Of a stretch of DNA of 64,000 nucleotides, positions 1 to 9,045 are shown one piece after another. Position numbers and translations under genes: made by a program. The stretch is from CAVXJN01 sp963773585 (GTDB lineage: Bacteria; Pseudomonadota; Gammaproteobacteria; JASBUN01): NCBI GenBank assembly GCA_963773585.1, contig CAVZBR010000008.1, positions 62,001 through 126,000 of the forward strand. Reading direction: 5' to 3'. The first letter of the stretch is position 1. Each line of letters opens with the position of its first letter. The notes beneath the pieces were generated by a model that did no database searches, had not been told where the DNA came from, and worked only from the letters and a program-made list of their open reading frames with translations.

Positions 1-1146
1 CGGATCAATCAATTCTACGAGCGTCCTTTCTCTGGCCATTATTATCTCGTTTCTACCGCTTCCGGCACCCTGGCTTCACGTTCGCTTTGGGATTGGCGCT
101 TGGATTCACCGCTCCTATCACCTGGCCAACAGCAGCGCCTGCATCTGGACGGCCCGCAGTCGCAGGCGCTGTTGATGCTGGTACACGGGTTCAGCAAACA
201 AGGTGTTCATTTCACCGTCACCGTCGCCGAAGATTTTTCACCAGTCAATGCCGACATTCGCCGTTTCCAAATCGGCTTTGGCGGGTTGAGTATCCTGTTT
301 CTACTGACCATGGCGGTACTGGCGGCTTGGACCGTGCGCAAGGGTCTGCGACCGTTGCAGCATGCCCGGACAGAACTGGAGGCACTGCAAAGCGGCGAAG
401 CCCGCACGCTCGACGAACGGGTACCCCGGGAAATGCAGCCCCTGGTGCAAGAAATCAATCGCTTGTTGTTGCTCACCCAACAGCGTCTGGAACGCTCGCG
501 CAAAGCCACGGGGAACCTGGCCCACGGCCTGAAAACGCCATTGAGTACTTTGGTTCGGCTGAGTGAGGATCCGGCATTGACGCCCCACGTGGAACTGCGC
601 CGAAACCTCGAGACTCAGGTCTCGCGCATGAGTGATTTGATTCAGCGGGAACTCAAGGTCGCACGCCTGGCGGGCAGCGGTCCGAGCGGTAGTCACTTCG
701 TCGCCGCGCAAGAACTGCCGGGGCTGATCGAGGCTTTGGAACGAATCTATGAGCCGCGCGGTGTTCGCATCGACCTGCAAGCCGATCCCGCACACCGCTT
801 TGCGGGCGATCGCGAAGACATGCTGGAACTGTTCGGCATTCTACTCGACAACGCCTGCCAATGGGCGCGGACACAGGTACGCTTGGTGATCGAACCAGAT
901 CCCGGGCTCGCCGCCACGATCGCAGATGACGGGCCCGGCGTGGATGAAAGCAAGTACGATCAACTGTTGGAGCGCGGCGCACGCCTGGATGAAGTGGGAA
1001 ACGGTCATGGCCTTGGGCTCGCCATCGCCGGCGACATTGTGCGCCAATATGGCGGCGAACTGGAATTGGCCCGCTCCTCGCTGTTGGGCGGGCTGCAGGT
1101 GACCGTACGCCTGCCTCCCCAGCACGCTCGGGCTACTCAGAACTGA
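1..1146 (+). CDS. Sensor histidine kinase, PhoQ-like, 5' truncated by window edge
   Basis: The frame is open from the first base, so the N-terminal part of the sensor domain lies outside the window. The visible part has a periplasmic segment, one hydrophobic helix (FGGLSILFLLTMAVLAAW, bases about 280-333), a HAMP-like linker, and a histidine kinase core. The H-box reads NLAHGLKTPL, the form seen in PhoQ-type kinases. The ATP-binding part shows an N-box (LLDNACQWA), a G1 box (DDGPGV) and a G2 box (GHGLGLAIAGDIV). It should autophosphorylate and pass phosphate to a response regulator, presumably encoded just upstream. The last 10 bases overlap the convergent nhaD gene. The PhoQ-like class is clear; the stimulus is not. 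Confidence 0.85.
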   Translation, partial: RINQFYERPFSGHYYLVSTASGTLASRSLWDWRLDSPLLSPGQQQRLHLDGPQSQALLMLVHGFSKQGVHFTVTVAEDFSPVNADIRRFQIGFGGLSILFLLTMAVLAAWTVRKGLRPLQHARTELEALQSGEARTLDERVPREMQPLVQEINRLLLLTQQRLERSRKATGNLAHGLKTPLSTLVRLSEDPALTPHVELRRNLETQVSRMSDLIQRELKVARLAGSGPSGSHFVAAQELPGLIEALERIYEPRGVRIDLQADPAHRFAGDREDMLELFGILLDNACQWARTQVRLVIEPDPGLAATIADDGPGVDESKYDQLLERGARLDEVGNGHGLGLAIAGDIVRQYGGELELARSSLLGGLQVTVRLPPQHARATQN

Positions 1147-2549
1147 CGGGCGTTGATCAGCATGTGTATCCAGATGCTGGCCGCATACCCGAGCGCGATG
1201 GCCGGGGTCCATTTCAGGTGTCCGAAGAAGGTGTATGTACCCCGGGCCTGGCCCATGAGCGCCACGCCTGCGGCGGAACCGATGGATAGCAAGCTGCCGC
1301 CGACGCCGGCCGTCAAAGTCACCAGCAACCACTGACCGGTGGGCATATCGGGGTTCATGGTCAACACCGCGAACATCACCGGGATATTATCGATGACGGC
1401 CGACATCAGGCCGATGGTGACATTGGCCGGCGTCGCGCCCCAATGGTTGTACATGACTTCCGACGCCAGCCCCAGGTAGCCGAGGAAGCCCAGTCCGCCG
1501 ACACACAACACGACGCCGTAGAAAAAGAACAAGGTATCCCATTCGGCCCGGGCGACGCTGTTGAAGACATCGAACGGCACCGGGTCGCCCACCATGTGAT
1601 TGGCCTTTTCATTGCTATCACTTGGTGTCGGTTTGTGGGTCTTGCGCAGAAAATAGCCGTAGAGTTGCAGGTATGCCAACCCGGTCATCATGCCTGCCAC
1701 TGGCGGGAGTTCGAGCCAATTGTGGAACGTCACCGCGGTGGTGATCGTGAGCAGGAATAGCACGATGATGGCGATGGCCCCGCGTTTCAGCGCAACCTGT
1801 TCATCCAGAGGCGCCGGCTTCGATTTGGGTAGCGCGAAATGCATCAGCAACGCGGGCACGACAAAATTGGTTGCCGCAGGAATGAAGAGCGCAAAAAAGG
1901 TCCAGAATTCCACCACCCCCTTCTGCCACACCATCAGGGTCGTGATGTCGCCGAATGGGCTGAAGGCGCCTCCGGCATTGGCCGCGACCACGATATTGAT
2001 GCACGACAGCGCCACGAAGCGCGGGCTGTCGATGCCCACTGCCATGACCACCGCACACATCAGCAGCGCCGTGGTCAGGTTATCGGCGATCGGGGAAATG
2101 AAAAATGCCAGCGTACCGGTGAGCCAGAACAACGCCCGATAGCTGAAGCCCTTGCGCACCAGCCAGCTGCGCAGGGCGTGAAACACGCGCCGCTCTTCCA
2201 TGGCATTGATGTAGGTCATCGCTACCAGTAGAAACAGCAGCAGTTCAGCGTATTCCAACAGATTGAACCGCAGGGCTTGTTCGACTGCCTTGGAGTGGGT
2301 CGTCCCGTGGTAGACGAAGGCGATCATCGCCCAGATGATTCCCGCCGCCAGGATAACCGGCTTGGATTTGCGCAGGTGGGTGAACTCTTCGAGCATCACC
2401 AGCAGATAGGCGAATGCGAATATGATCAGGGCACCATAGCCGACCCCGCTTGCAGTCAGATCAAGCGGCGAGCCGCCGTGTTCCGCTCCCCACGCCACGC
2501 CCGCCCACAACCCACAACTACCCAGCACTGCTTTCGCAATCGTTCTCAC
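1137..2549 (-). CDS. nhaD: Na+/H+ antiporter NhaD
   Basis: This 470-residue inner-membrane protein has about a dozen hydrophobic helices and the features of the NhaD family of the ion transporter superfamily, including the NLTTALLM and IDNIPVMFAVLTM segments. It should exchange Na+ or Li+ for H+ and support pH and salt homeostasis. The frame stays open far upstream without stops, but the upstream translation is arginine-rich and unlike a protein. I place the start at a GTG at 2549, just before a signal-peptide-like stretch (RTIAKAVLGSCGLWAG) and 6-7 bases after a GGGG; NhaD proteins commonly start with such a cleavable leader. It converges with the kinase gene, overlapping by 10 bases. Confidence 0.88.
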   Translation of the reverse strand: MRTIAKAVLGSCGLWAGVAWGAEHGGSPLDLTASGVGYGALIIFAFAYLLVMLEEFTHLRKSKPVILAAGIIWAMIAFVYHGTTHSKAVEQALRFNLLEYAELLLFLLVAMTYINAMEERRVFHALRSWLVRKGFSYRALFWLTGTLAFFISPIADNLTTALLMCAVVMAVGIDSPRFVALSCINIVVAANAGGAFSPFGDITTLMVWQKGVVEFWTFFALFIPAATNFVVPALLMHFALPKSKPAPLDEQVALKRGAIAIIVLFLLTITTAVTFHNWLELPPVAGMMTGLAYLQLYGYFLRKTHKPTPSDSNEKANHMVGDPVPFDVFNSVARAEWDTLFFFYGVVLCVGGLGFLGYLGLASEVMYNHWGATPANVTIGLMSAVIDNIPVMFAVLTMNPDMPTGQWLLVTLTAGVGGSLLSIGSAAGVALMGQARGTYTFFGHLKWTPAIALGYAASIWIHMLINARQF

Positions 2550-2907
2550 GCCATACCCCGGATGCAAAAATGGTAGGTTCCGATCCAAATCGGAGGAGTC
2601 TACCAGATTCCGGAGCGGCTCCGGTCGGGGCTTGCACTGGTAGCAGGAGCGCGAGCGATCGACCGTTCGAACCACCGACAACACATCGTGGGCTTCAACC
2701 ATTTTTTCGGCTGGAGTCAGACCATAACGTCGCTTTCGGAGGTTTGCGATCGGATCGGACCCCGGCCGAAGTTCTACCCTATTGCCTCTGGCGGGCCAGT
2801 CAGGTACGGGGCTGCCGAGGCGGCGAGAGCAATTTCCAGCGGCGAGGCGATGCGAATATGGCAGCGGTCTGACATAATCAGCCTCCGCCCAGTCGTCGCA
2901 ACGGCCA
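2550..2907. promoter_or_regulatory. Divergent intergenic region between nhaD and ppsR
   Basis: This 358-base gap separates two divergent genes and should hold both promoters. The best candidate -10 on the plus strand is CATAAT at 2873-2878, about 30 bases before the ppsR start. I do not see a convincing -35 element. No credible gene, hairpin or repeat was found in the rest. Confidence 0.35.
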
Positions 2908-3729
2908 ATGAAACGCTCGGTATTCTTTCTCTCGGATCGCACCGGAATCACCGCCGAAGCGGTGGGCCGTAGTCTCTTGACCCAGTTCGACAACGTTGAC
3001 TTCGTGCTGCGCACCGTGCCGTTCATCGACAGTACCGAGAAGGCGCAGGAAGTGGTCGAGCGCATCAACAAGACCGCGGACGTCGAGGGCAAGCGCCCAT
3101 TGCTGTTCGGGACCCTGATCGATCCGCAGATCCGGGAAATCATCGCCCATAGCCGCGGCTTGCTACTGGACCCGTTCGACGCCTTCATCACGCCGCTGGA
3201 GCGCGAGTTGGGTGTGCATTCCACTCATACCGTGGGCCGCTCTCATGCTATGGGCGACTACGCCACCTACAAGCACAGGATCGACGCGGTCAACTACGCC
3301 CTCAGCCATGACGATGGTGCCACCACACGCCACTACGGGTCCGCGGACATCATCCTGGTAGGGGTTTCGCGATCCGGCAAGACGCCAACCTGCCTGTACC
3401 TCGCCCTGCACTTCGGGATGTTGGCTGCCAATTACCCGCTTACCGATGACGACTTCCAGGAACAAACACTGCCGAAGGTGCTGCACCCGTTCCGGGAAAA
3501 GTTGTTCGGGCTGACCATCGACCCCGAACGCCTGCGCCAAATACGCACCGAACGGCGTCCCGACAGCAAATATGCGGATCTGAAGCAGTGCCAGCGGGAA
3601 GTTCAGGCCTCGGAGGCAATGTACCGGCGCGAGCGCATTACCTATCTGGACACCAGTTCCATGTCCATCGAGGAAATCGGTAGTACAATCCTGCACCGTA
3701 CCGGCCGCGAACGCCGGCTGTATCCCTGA
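2908..3729 (+). CDS. ppsR: Pyruvate, water dikinase (PEP synthase) regulatory protein PpsR
   Basis: This 273-residue cytoplasmic protein belongs to the DUF299 family of bifunctional serine/threonine kinases and Pi-dependent phosphorylases. The family inactivates PEP synthetase by ADP-dependent phosphorylation and reactivates it by phosphorolysis. The N-terminus shows the family hallmark (FFLSDRTGITAEAVG) and the middle has the P-loop GVSRSGKTPT. Length is typical. In many gammaproteobacteria it lies opposite ppsA; here ppsA is not in the window, so the target must be encoded elsewhere. The start at 2908 is the only reasonable one although its ribosome-binding site is weak. Confidence 0.93.
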   Translation: MKRSVFFLSDRTGITAEAVGRSLLTQFDNVDFVLRTVPFIDSTEKAQEVVERINKTADVEGKRPLLFGTLIDPQIREIIAHSRGLLLDPFDAFITPLERELGVHSTHTVGRSHAMGDYATYKHRIDAVNYALSHDDGATTRHYGSADIILVGVSRSGKTPTCLYLALHFGMLAANYPLTDDDFQEQTLPKVLHPFREKLFGLTIDPERLRQIRTERRPDSKYADLKQCQREVQASEAMYRRERITYLDTSSMSIEEIGSTILHRTGRERRLYP

Positions 3730-3777
3730 ACCTTCCCGAATCCGATCGATTCAGCCGTAATGTCCGGAGAACCCGCG

Positions 3778-4389
3778 ATGACTCAAGACCCGCAGGCGTA
3801 TCAACGCGCCACCGAACTGATCGACGCTGCCAATAGCGAGGATCCGAACCAGGAAACTGCGGAAGGCCGGGACTGGCCCAAAGAACTGCTTTATTCCCAG
3901 CGTATGTCGACGATGATCGAGCGCTATGCGCCCGAGGCCGACGAGGCCATGAAACTGGCTGTGCGGGCGCAGCATATACAGCGCTGGAAGACGCCCCGCA
4001 GCGACTACCCCGTCGGACGCCAGGGCTATCTGCAATGGCGCACCGGTCTATACAAGTTCCACGGCGACACCGCCGCCCGGCTGGTGCGGGCAGCCGGCTA
4101 CGGCGAGGACGTCGTCGAACGCGTCAAGCAGGCGGTCAGCAAGCGGGCGTTGAAGAAAAATCCGGACACGCAACTGGTGGAAGATGTCACCGCGCTGGTA
4201 TTCATCGAACATTACATGCTGGATTTCGCCGCCCGACATCCGGAATACGATGAACAGAAATGGCTCGATATCATCCGCAAAACCTGGAACAAGATGTCGG
4301 GCCGCGCCCATGAATTCGCCTTGGCGGGAAACATCCAACTGCCGGAACCCTTGGTGCCGTTGATTCAAAAGGCCTTGGCAGGCGATTGA
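3778..4389 (+). CDS. DUF4202 family protein
   Basis: This 203-residue soluble protein matches the DUF4202 family, whose biochemical role I do not know. Conserved-looking stretches include LLYSQRMSTMIERYAP, AVRAQHIQRWKTPRSDYP and GYLQWRTGLYKFHG, rich in His, Arg and Trp and suggestive of a helical HD-like fold. I chose ATG 3778 because GGAG lies 8 bases before it; an in-frame ATG at 3760 would add MSGEPA. It follows ppsR by 48 bases on the same strand and may be cotranscribed. Confidence 0.8.
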   Translation: MTQDPQAYQRATELIDAANSEDPNQETAEGRDWPKELLYSQRMSTMIERYAPEADEAMKLAVRAQHIQRWKTPRSDYPVGRQGYLQWRTGLYKFHGDTAARLVRAAGYGEDVVERVKQAVSKRALKKNPDTQLVEDVTALVFIEHYMLDFAARHPEYDEQKWLDIIRKTWNKMSGRAHEFALAGNIQLPEPLVPLIQKALAGD

Positions 4390-4407
4390 GCACGCCTCTG
4401 CCCGCCG

Positions 4408-5214
4408 TCAATTCAATCGCAAGCGCCGCTTCAATTGCGCTGTGTCCAGATTGAACAGCGCATCGAGCAACAGCGGTTTCAAGGTGCCGGGCCCGTCTGC
4501 CTGCTCGGCAGCGATTTCCCCGGCAACTGTGAAGTGGGCGACAGCGGCTTGCGCCGCGGCGAACGCGTTTTCCTCGGCGACCGCCAGATAACAGGCGATC
4601 ACGGAGGTCAGCATGCAGCCGGAACCGATCATTTTGCCCATCAAGGGCCGGCCGTTGCTGATTCGCACTTCCCGTTGGCCGTCGGTGATGAGGTCCCGCT
4701 CGCCGGTCACCACCACGGTGCAGCCATATTGCTGGGCCAACGCCCGGGCCGCGGAGCGCGCCTCGTCGACTTCGTGGATGCTGTCGGCGCCCCGACCCGA
4801 CTTTGCCGCTGCGGCCAGCACCATGATCTCGCTGGCATTGGCCTTGAGCACGGTCGGGCGCGTCTGCAAAAGGTCCCGCGCGGCATCGGTACGATAGCGG
4901 GTCAGGCCGACGCCTACTGGGTCCAGTACCCAGGGCTTGTGCATCGCCGACGCCACCTCGATCGCGGCGCGCGCACATTCCAGCCACGACGCACTGAGGG
5001 TGCCCGGATTCAGGGCCAATGCCGCGCACACCCGCGCCGCATCGTCTGCTTCCTCCACTGTGTGCAGGGTTATTTGCGTGGCTCCGACAGCGGCAATTGC
5101 ATCTGCCGTGTCATTTTGCATAACCAAATTGGTAATATTGTGGATCAGAGGGGCGCGCTGGCGAATGGTATCGGATAATTCAGCGAATTCGATTGCGGAT
5201 GTGATCAGCGTCAT
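4408..5214 (-). CDS. thiM: Hydroxyethylthiazole kinase ThiM
   Basis: This 268-residue enzyme phosphorylates 4-methyl-5-(2-hydroxyethyl)thiazole in thiamine salvage. The N-terminus has the substrate-binding pattern PLIHNITNLVMQNDTA, and the C-terminal half contains the catalytic GSGCMLTSV motif with its cysteine. The start at 5214 (MTLITSAIEF) follows a GGGA; upstream in-frame sequence is not protein-like. The gene is alone, with no thiD or thiE nearby. Only 48 bases separate it from the divergent cyclase gene, too little for a TPP riboswitch, so regulation by thiamine is not evident. Confidence 0.93.
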   Translation of the reverse strand: MTLITSAIEFAELSDTIRQRAPLIHNITNLVMQNDTADAIAAVGATQITLHTVEEADDAARVCAALALNPGTLSASWLECARAAIEVASAMHKPWVLDPVGVGLTRYRTDAARDLLQTRPTVLKANASEIMVLAAAAKSGRGADSIHEVDEARSAARALAQQYGCTVVVTGERDLITDGQREVRISNGRPLMGKMIGSGCMLTSVIACYLAVAEENAFAAAQAAVAHFTVAGEIAAEQADGPGTLKPLLLDALFNLDTAQLKRRLRLN

Positions 5215-5262
5215 GACAATTCCCGTTGCAGCGCGCCATCGTCGCGGCGTGCGGGAGGCTGC

Positions 5263-6471
5263 GTGCAAATAAGAGTATCCACAAAATCGCTTCTCGATGC
5301 CCTGATCGGCTGGCAGGGCGCGGCAGCGAGCACGCGCTCGCGCTTGCTGGAAAGCTTCTGCTCCGGCATCCGTGGCCGCAGTCTCGTCAGCAACAGCATC
5401 ACGGCACTGATTGTCGCGGTGTTCATCATCGCCGACACCCGGCATCCGGCGCACATGATCTGGTTGCTGTTCGCACTCCTCGGCGGCTTGATGCCCCGCG
5501 CGTACGCCGCCCGCTTACGACGCCATCAGCAGTATGGCCGTAATCCCGAGCGCATTGCCTTGCATTTCATCGCCATCAGCGCGATATACGGCTCCATCTG
5601 GGGCATCGGTCCGCTGCTGCTGTTGCCCGATATCCACGGCACCTCCGTCGGGCTGTTGCTGATCATCATCATTTTCGGAACCATCATGGGCCCCTACGCG
5701 GCCATGCCCGGCATATTGTACGCACGCCTGGTCACTACGGGAATTCCGACTTTGATCGCGATCGCCTTATACACCGACACTAAGCTGACAGTGGTCTCCA
5801 TTGTCCTGGCAGGCTGGCTGGTTCTGCGTACCGACGTCTGGCGCGGCTATCACCGTATTCTGCGCCGGCAGATGGAACTGCGTGAAGCGCTGGAAACCCA
5901 ACAGCGCAAGCTCGAGGAGACAAACCGCGCCAAACAGCGAGCAAACGAAGACCTCAGGGTCATGGCGGAGACAGACCCGCTCACCGGTATCGCGAACCGG
6001 CGCCATTTCATGAAATTTTTGAACCAATTGACTGGACCGGCGGCATTGGTCCTGTTCGACATCGACCGTTTCAAAACCATCAACGACACACTGGGACATC
6101 ACGCCGGCGACGCCTTGCTGTTGGATCTGGTGGGCGTTGCGCATCAGCACTTGCGCAAGGAAGATCTGCTCGCCCGCCTCGGCGGCGACGAATTCGCCAT
6201 CGTTTTGCCCGGGGTCAGTGAATCCTCGGCCTGGACCATAGCTGAACGCATACGGCAGAGCGTCGCCCAGCACGCGACCGACCTCGGCGGCGACACCGTA
6301 TGCGCAACCATCAGCCTGGGCATCGCGGCGATATCCGAAGAACCTTCCGCGGCGGATCCCTCAATGCTGTTGCGCGCTGCCGACCTCGCGCTCTATGCAG
6401 CAAAAAATCAGGGCCGTAACCGCACTCACTGCACCGGCAGCGACGACGAACGGACACTGCTTGGCGCCTGA
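5263..6471 (+). CDS. Membrane-bound diguanylate cyclase (GGDEF)
   Basis: The 402-residue protein has an N-terminal membrane domain of about five or six helices (residues 45-190), a short coiled coil (about 200-230) and a C-terminal GGDEF domain that makes c-di-GMP from two GTP. The active-site motif is intact (LGGDEFAI) and an inhibitory I-site RKED sits five residues before it, so product feedback is expected. The start is a GTG with GGGAGG four bases upstream. The membrane part may sense an unknown signal. Confidence 0.9.
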   Translation: MQIRVSTKSLLDALIGWQGAAASTRSRLLESFCSGIRGRSLVSNSITALIVAVFIIADTRHPAHMIWLLFALLGGLMPRAYAARLRRHQQYGRNPERIALHFIAISAIYGSIWGIGPLLLLPDIHGTSVGLLLIIIIFGTIMGPYAAMPGILYARLVTTGIPTLIAIALYTDTKLTVVSIVLAGWLVLRTDVWRGYHRILRRQMELREALETQQRKLEETNRAKQRANEDLRVMAETDPLTGIANRRHFMKFLNQLTGPAALVLFDIDRFKTINDTLGHHAGDALLLDLVGVAHQHLRKEDLLARLGGDEFAIVLPGVSESSAWTIAERIRQSVAQHATDLGGDTVCATISLGIAAISEEPSAADPSMLLRAADLALYAAKNQGRNRTHCTGSDDERTLLGA

Positions 6472-6610
6472 AACGCGCAACTGGTGAACGTAATCGGCGC
6501 GGGGAGTACGACGGATCTCTCTGCCCGCCGCGCTTCATGCACTGCGCTGCAAAGCGCCCCACGAGGCCGCCGACAGGCGCGCGGAGTCGCCCCAACTACA
6601 GGACACGTCC

Positions 6611-7513
6611 ATGGACGATCAGACTTCCGGACTTGTGAACGCGGTGCAAGGCGGCGGCTCAATCGAACGGCTGATCGAGCCCAAAGTCGAAGATCTCGGC
6701 GGCTTCACCGTGCGCCGCGCACTGCCGTCGCCGCAGCAGCCCATGGTTGGACCGTTCATATTCTTCGACCACATCGGGCCGGCGGAGTTTGACCCCGGCC
6801 AAGGTATTCAGGTGCGTCCACATCCCCACATCGGGCTGGCCACTATCACTTATCTGTTCGAGGGCGAAATCGTCCACCGCGACAGTCTGGGTTTCGTGCA
6901 GCCCATTCAAGCCGCAGCGGTGAATTTGATGACCGCCGGGCGCGGCATCGTCCATTCCGAACGTACGCCGCCTGCAACCGGCGCCGCTACCAAGCTGCAC
7001 GGCATTCAATGTTGGATGGCACTGCCCGATGCAGAAGAAGAGCGCGAGCCCGCGTTCGTGCATTATCCGGCGGCGGAACTGCCCGAGTTCGAAATCGCCA
7101 GTGCGACGATCAGGGTCATCGTGGGCGCGGCCTATGGCCGACACTCGCCGGTAACCACCTATTCGCCAATGCTGTACCTCGAATGCCGCGTGCCCGCGGG
7201 AACGGAATTGCCGCTGCCGGAACATTGCGGCGAACTTGCCGTGTACGTGGTGTCGGGCGACATCGCCATCGACGGGCGCACCATCGGAGACGGCGTGATG
7301 GCGATCGCACGCGCAGGACGATCGATGGTGTTGCGCGCAGGCAGTGACAGTCACGTCATGGTGCTGGGCGGTGATCCGGTGGGACACCGGCACATCTGGT
7401 GGAATTTCGTGTCCAGTTCCCGCGACCGCATCGAGCGGGCCAAAGACGACTGGAGGCAGGACCGCTTTGGCTACGTACCAGGCGAAACCGAATTCATTCC
7501 ATTGCCCGACTGA
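6611..7513 (+). CDS. Pirin family protein
   Basis: The 300-residue protein is a bicupin of the pirin family. The N-terminal cupin carries the metal-binding pattern RPHPHIGLATITYLFEGE followed by H at IVHSE, as in iron-binding pirins with quercetinase-like activity; the second cupin is degenerate, as is usual. Pirins are cytoplasmic; some act as quercetin dioxygenases and others as redox-sensitive cofactors. Nothing nearby identifies the substrate. It overlaps the convergent membrane-protein gene by 20 bases. Confidence 0.9.
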   Translation: MDDQTSGLVNAVQGGGSIERLIEPKVEDLGGFTVRRALPSPQQPMVGPFIFFDHIGPAEFDPGQGIQVRPHPHIGLATITYLFEGEIVHRDSLGFVQPIQAAAVNLMTAGRGIVHSERTPPATGAATKLHGIQCWMALPDAEEEREPAFVHYPAAELPEFEIASATIRVIVGAAYGRHSPVTTYSPMLYLECRVPAGTELPLPEHCGELAVYVVSGDIAIDGRTIGDGVMAIARAGRSMVLRAGSDSHVMVLGGDPVGHRHIWWNFVSSSRDRIERAKDDWRQDRFGYVPGETEFIPLPD

Positions 7514-7928
7514 TGCGCTTTCGCGACCGCCGGCATAGCAACGCCGGCATGCCAGCGAACAATCCAAGCAGCAGCACGTATACAACGCCGGCGACCGGAT
7601 CGCGGCCGGCGATGTATTCAGGGAGCGTCAACCCGCGCACGCCGAGGACCACCCCGAACTCAGCGGCAAGCAACAGCGCGAGTGCGATGGCTCCAACCAG
7701 CAACGGTTTCCCGACAGTGCCGGCCAGGGCGAAGCGCCGCACGATCCACCGTGCCGCCACCACGATGACCGCGAACATAATCGGCGCTTCCAGGATTTCC
7801 GCCGCACGTTCCCCGATCTTCGGCACCAGCCACAGAACACGAATAGGTCCGAGCACAAAGCCCGCTGCGAACACCAGCAGGAAATAAACTGCCCCAGCGA
7901 TCAGCGCTCTCATCCCGCTCGCAGGCAC
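7494..7928 (-). CDS. Small four-helix membrane protein
   Basis: This 144-residue protein has four predicted membrane helices (about residues 7-26, 48-63, 76-96 and 112-131) and a basic C-terminal tail (CRRSRKR). I do not recognise a characterised family. Translation may start at GTG 7928 or at ATG 7913 (MRALIAG). It begins 9 bases after the stop of the DUF2235 hydrolase gene on the same strand, so the two are probably cotranscribed and may act together. Confidence 0.7.
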   Translation of the reverse strand: MPASGMRALIAGAVYFLLVFAAGFVLGPIRVLWLVPKIGERAAEILEAPIMFAVIVVAARWIVRRFALAGTVGKPLLVGAIALALLLAAEFGVVLGVRGLTLPEYIAGRDPVAGVVYVLLLGLFAGMPALLCRRSRKRISRAME

Positions 7929-7937
7929 GCCGTCGTC

Positions 7938-8954
7938 TCAATCGACCAACTCGAGCCGGCCCCAATCGCCGTCGACCGATTGCAGCAACGCGCATAACGC
8001 CTTGCTCTTCTTACGGCACTCATCGGCGTCCGCATCCCAGCGCAGTTTCACCGACCGATGTAGCGGCCCGGCGATAGTGCGAATGAGTTCCCCGCGCGCC
8101 AGGTAGATCCCTTTGCGCTCGTTATGGGATTTGTCGATCGGATCCGGTTTCAGCGAATCCAAGAAGCGCGGCTCAAGCTCGAATCCAAATCCGCTGGCTT
8201 CCTTTGCCACCCATTGCGCCGCACAATTACTCAGTCCTGGTTCAGCGTAACCGCCGCCGACATCGGAATGCACGCCGGCGAACCACACCTGGCGCAAATC
8301 CAACCCCGGCTTTTCACTCCAAAGCGTCGGTTCGAAATCAATGCGATTTTCATCGATCGAAACCGCGTGACGTGCATGATTGATGATCTTGCTCGGCTCG
8401 GTATCGTGAAACAGGAACTCCCGTTCACCCAGCGTGCCCCAGAACGGCAGCGGAATGCCAAGTGCACCGACCGTATCCCATACGCCGACAAATTCGATTG
8501 GCGTAATATCCGCCCATGCAAAGTCCTTACGAAACTGCACCGCCTGACCCTGGTTCGGACCGCTCGATTTGGTCCGCTTGCGGTAGAGCCGGTAGGCCGC
8601 GGGAATCTGATCCGCGTGCTCTTTCTTGAGCAGCCCGCAATTGCGAATAAAGCCTCCTAGCGATCGAACGGTGTACGCGCCGCGACTGAACCCGAAAAAA
8701 AACAGCTGATCGCCATCGTTGAAGTTATGAACGATGAATCGGTAGCAATCCATGATGTTCTTGTCGATCCCTGCACCGCTGATGCCGCCTGCTAGTTTCT
8801 CGCGGTCCGTGCCGACACCCCAGTCGTAGAACGAAACCTGCTCCGCTCCATTCGCAGACGGTCGCACCGCGCGAGCCATTTGCAGCACGTTGGTCGCACC
8901 GCCCTGCTCCGGAGAATTCCAGGTACCATCAGCGAATATTGCGATTCTTTTCAT
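7938..8954 (-). CDS. DUF2235 alpha/beta-hydrolase (Tle1-like phospholipase fold)
   Basis: The 338-residue protein belongs to the DUF2235 family, which includes the catalytic domain of Tle1-type type VI secretion phospholipases. It starts with IAIFADGTWN and contains the nucleophile elbow GFSRGAY (GxSxG), an Asp in GVWDTVGALG and the HSDVGGGY segment, consistent with a Ser-Asp-His hydrolase. No type VI genes are nearby and no immunity gene is obvious, so a housekeeping lipase or esterase role is as likely as a toxin role. It is followed immediately by a small membrane protein. The start has GGGA upstream. Confidence 0.85.
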   Translation of the reverse strand: MKRIAIFADGTWNSPEQGGATNVLQMARAVRPSANGAEQVSFYDWGVGTDREKLAGGISGAGIDKNIMDCYRFIVHNFNDGDQLFFFGFSRGAYTVRSLGGFIRNCGLLKKEHADQIPAAYRLYRKRTKSSGPNQGQAVQFRKDFAWADITPIEFVGVWDTVGALGIPLPFWGTLGEREFLFHDTEPSKIINHARHAVSIDENRIDFEPTLWSEKPGLDLRQVWFAGVHSDVGGGYAEPGLSNCAAQWVAKEASGFGFELEPRFLDSLKPDPIDKSHNERKGIYLARGELIRTIAGPLHRSVKLRWDADADECRKKSKALCALLQSVDGDWGRLELVD

Positions 8955-9045
8955 GACGCTGTTCCCTATGGTTGAAACTTCCTCCCGATCCCGACGACTC
9001 TCACCAGGTCTGTATCGTTGTGTGGTGCGCTTGGTGGTGAGCTCC

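Noticed and set aside
2550..3224. Long N-terminal extension of the nhaD frame to a 695-residue protein
   Set aside because: The extension runs antisense to ppsR and translates to arginine-rich sequence. A GTG just before a signal-peptide-like region gives a normal NhaD length.
5215..5262. TPP riboswitch before thiM
   Set aside because: Only 48 bases separate thiM from the divergent cyclase gene, too little for a TPP aptamer, and no thi-box was seen.
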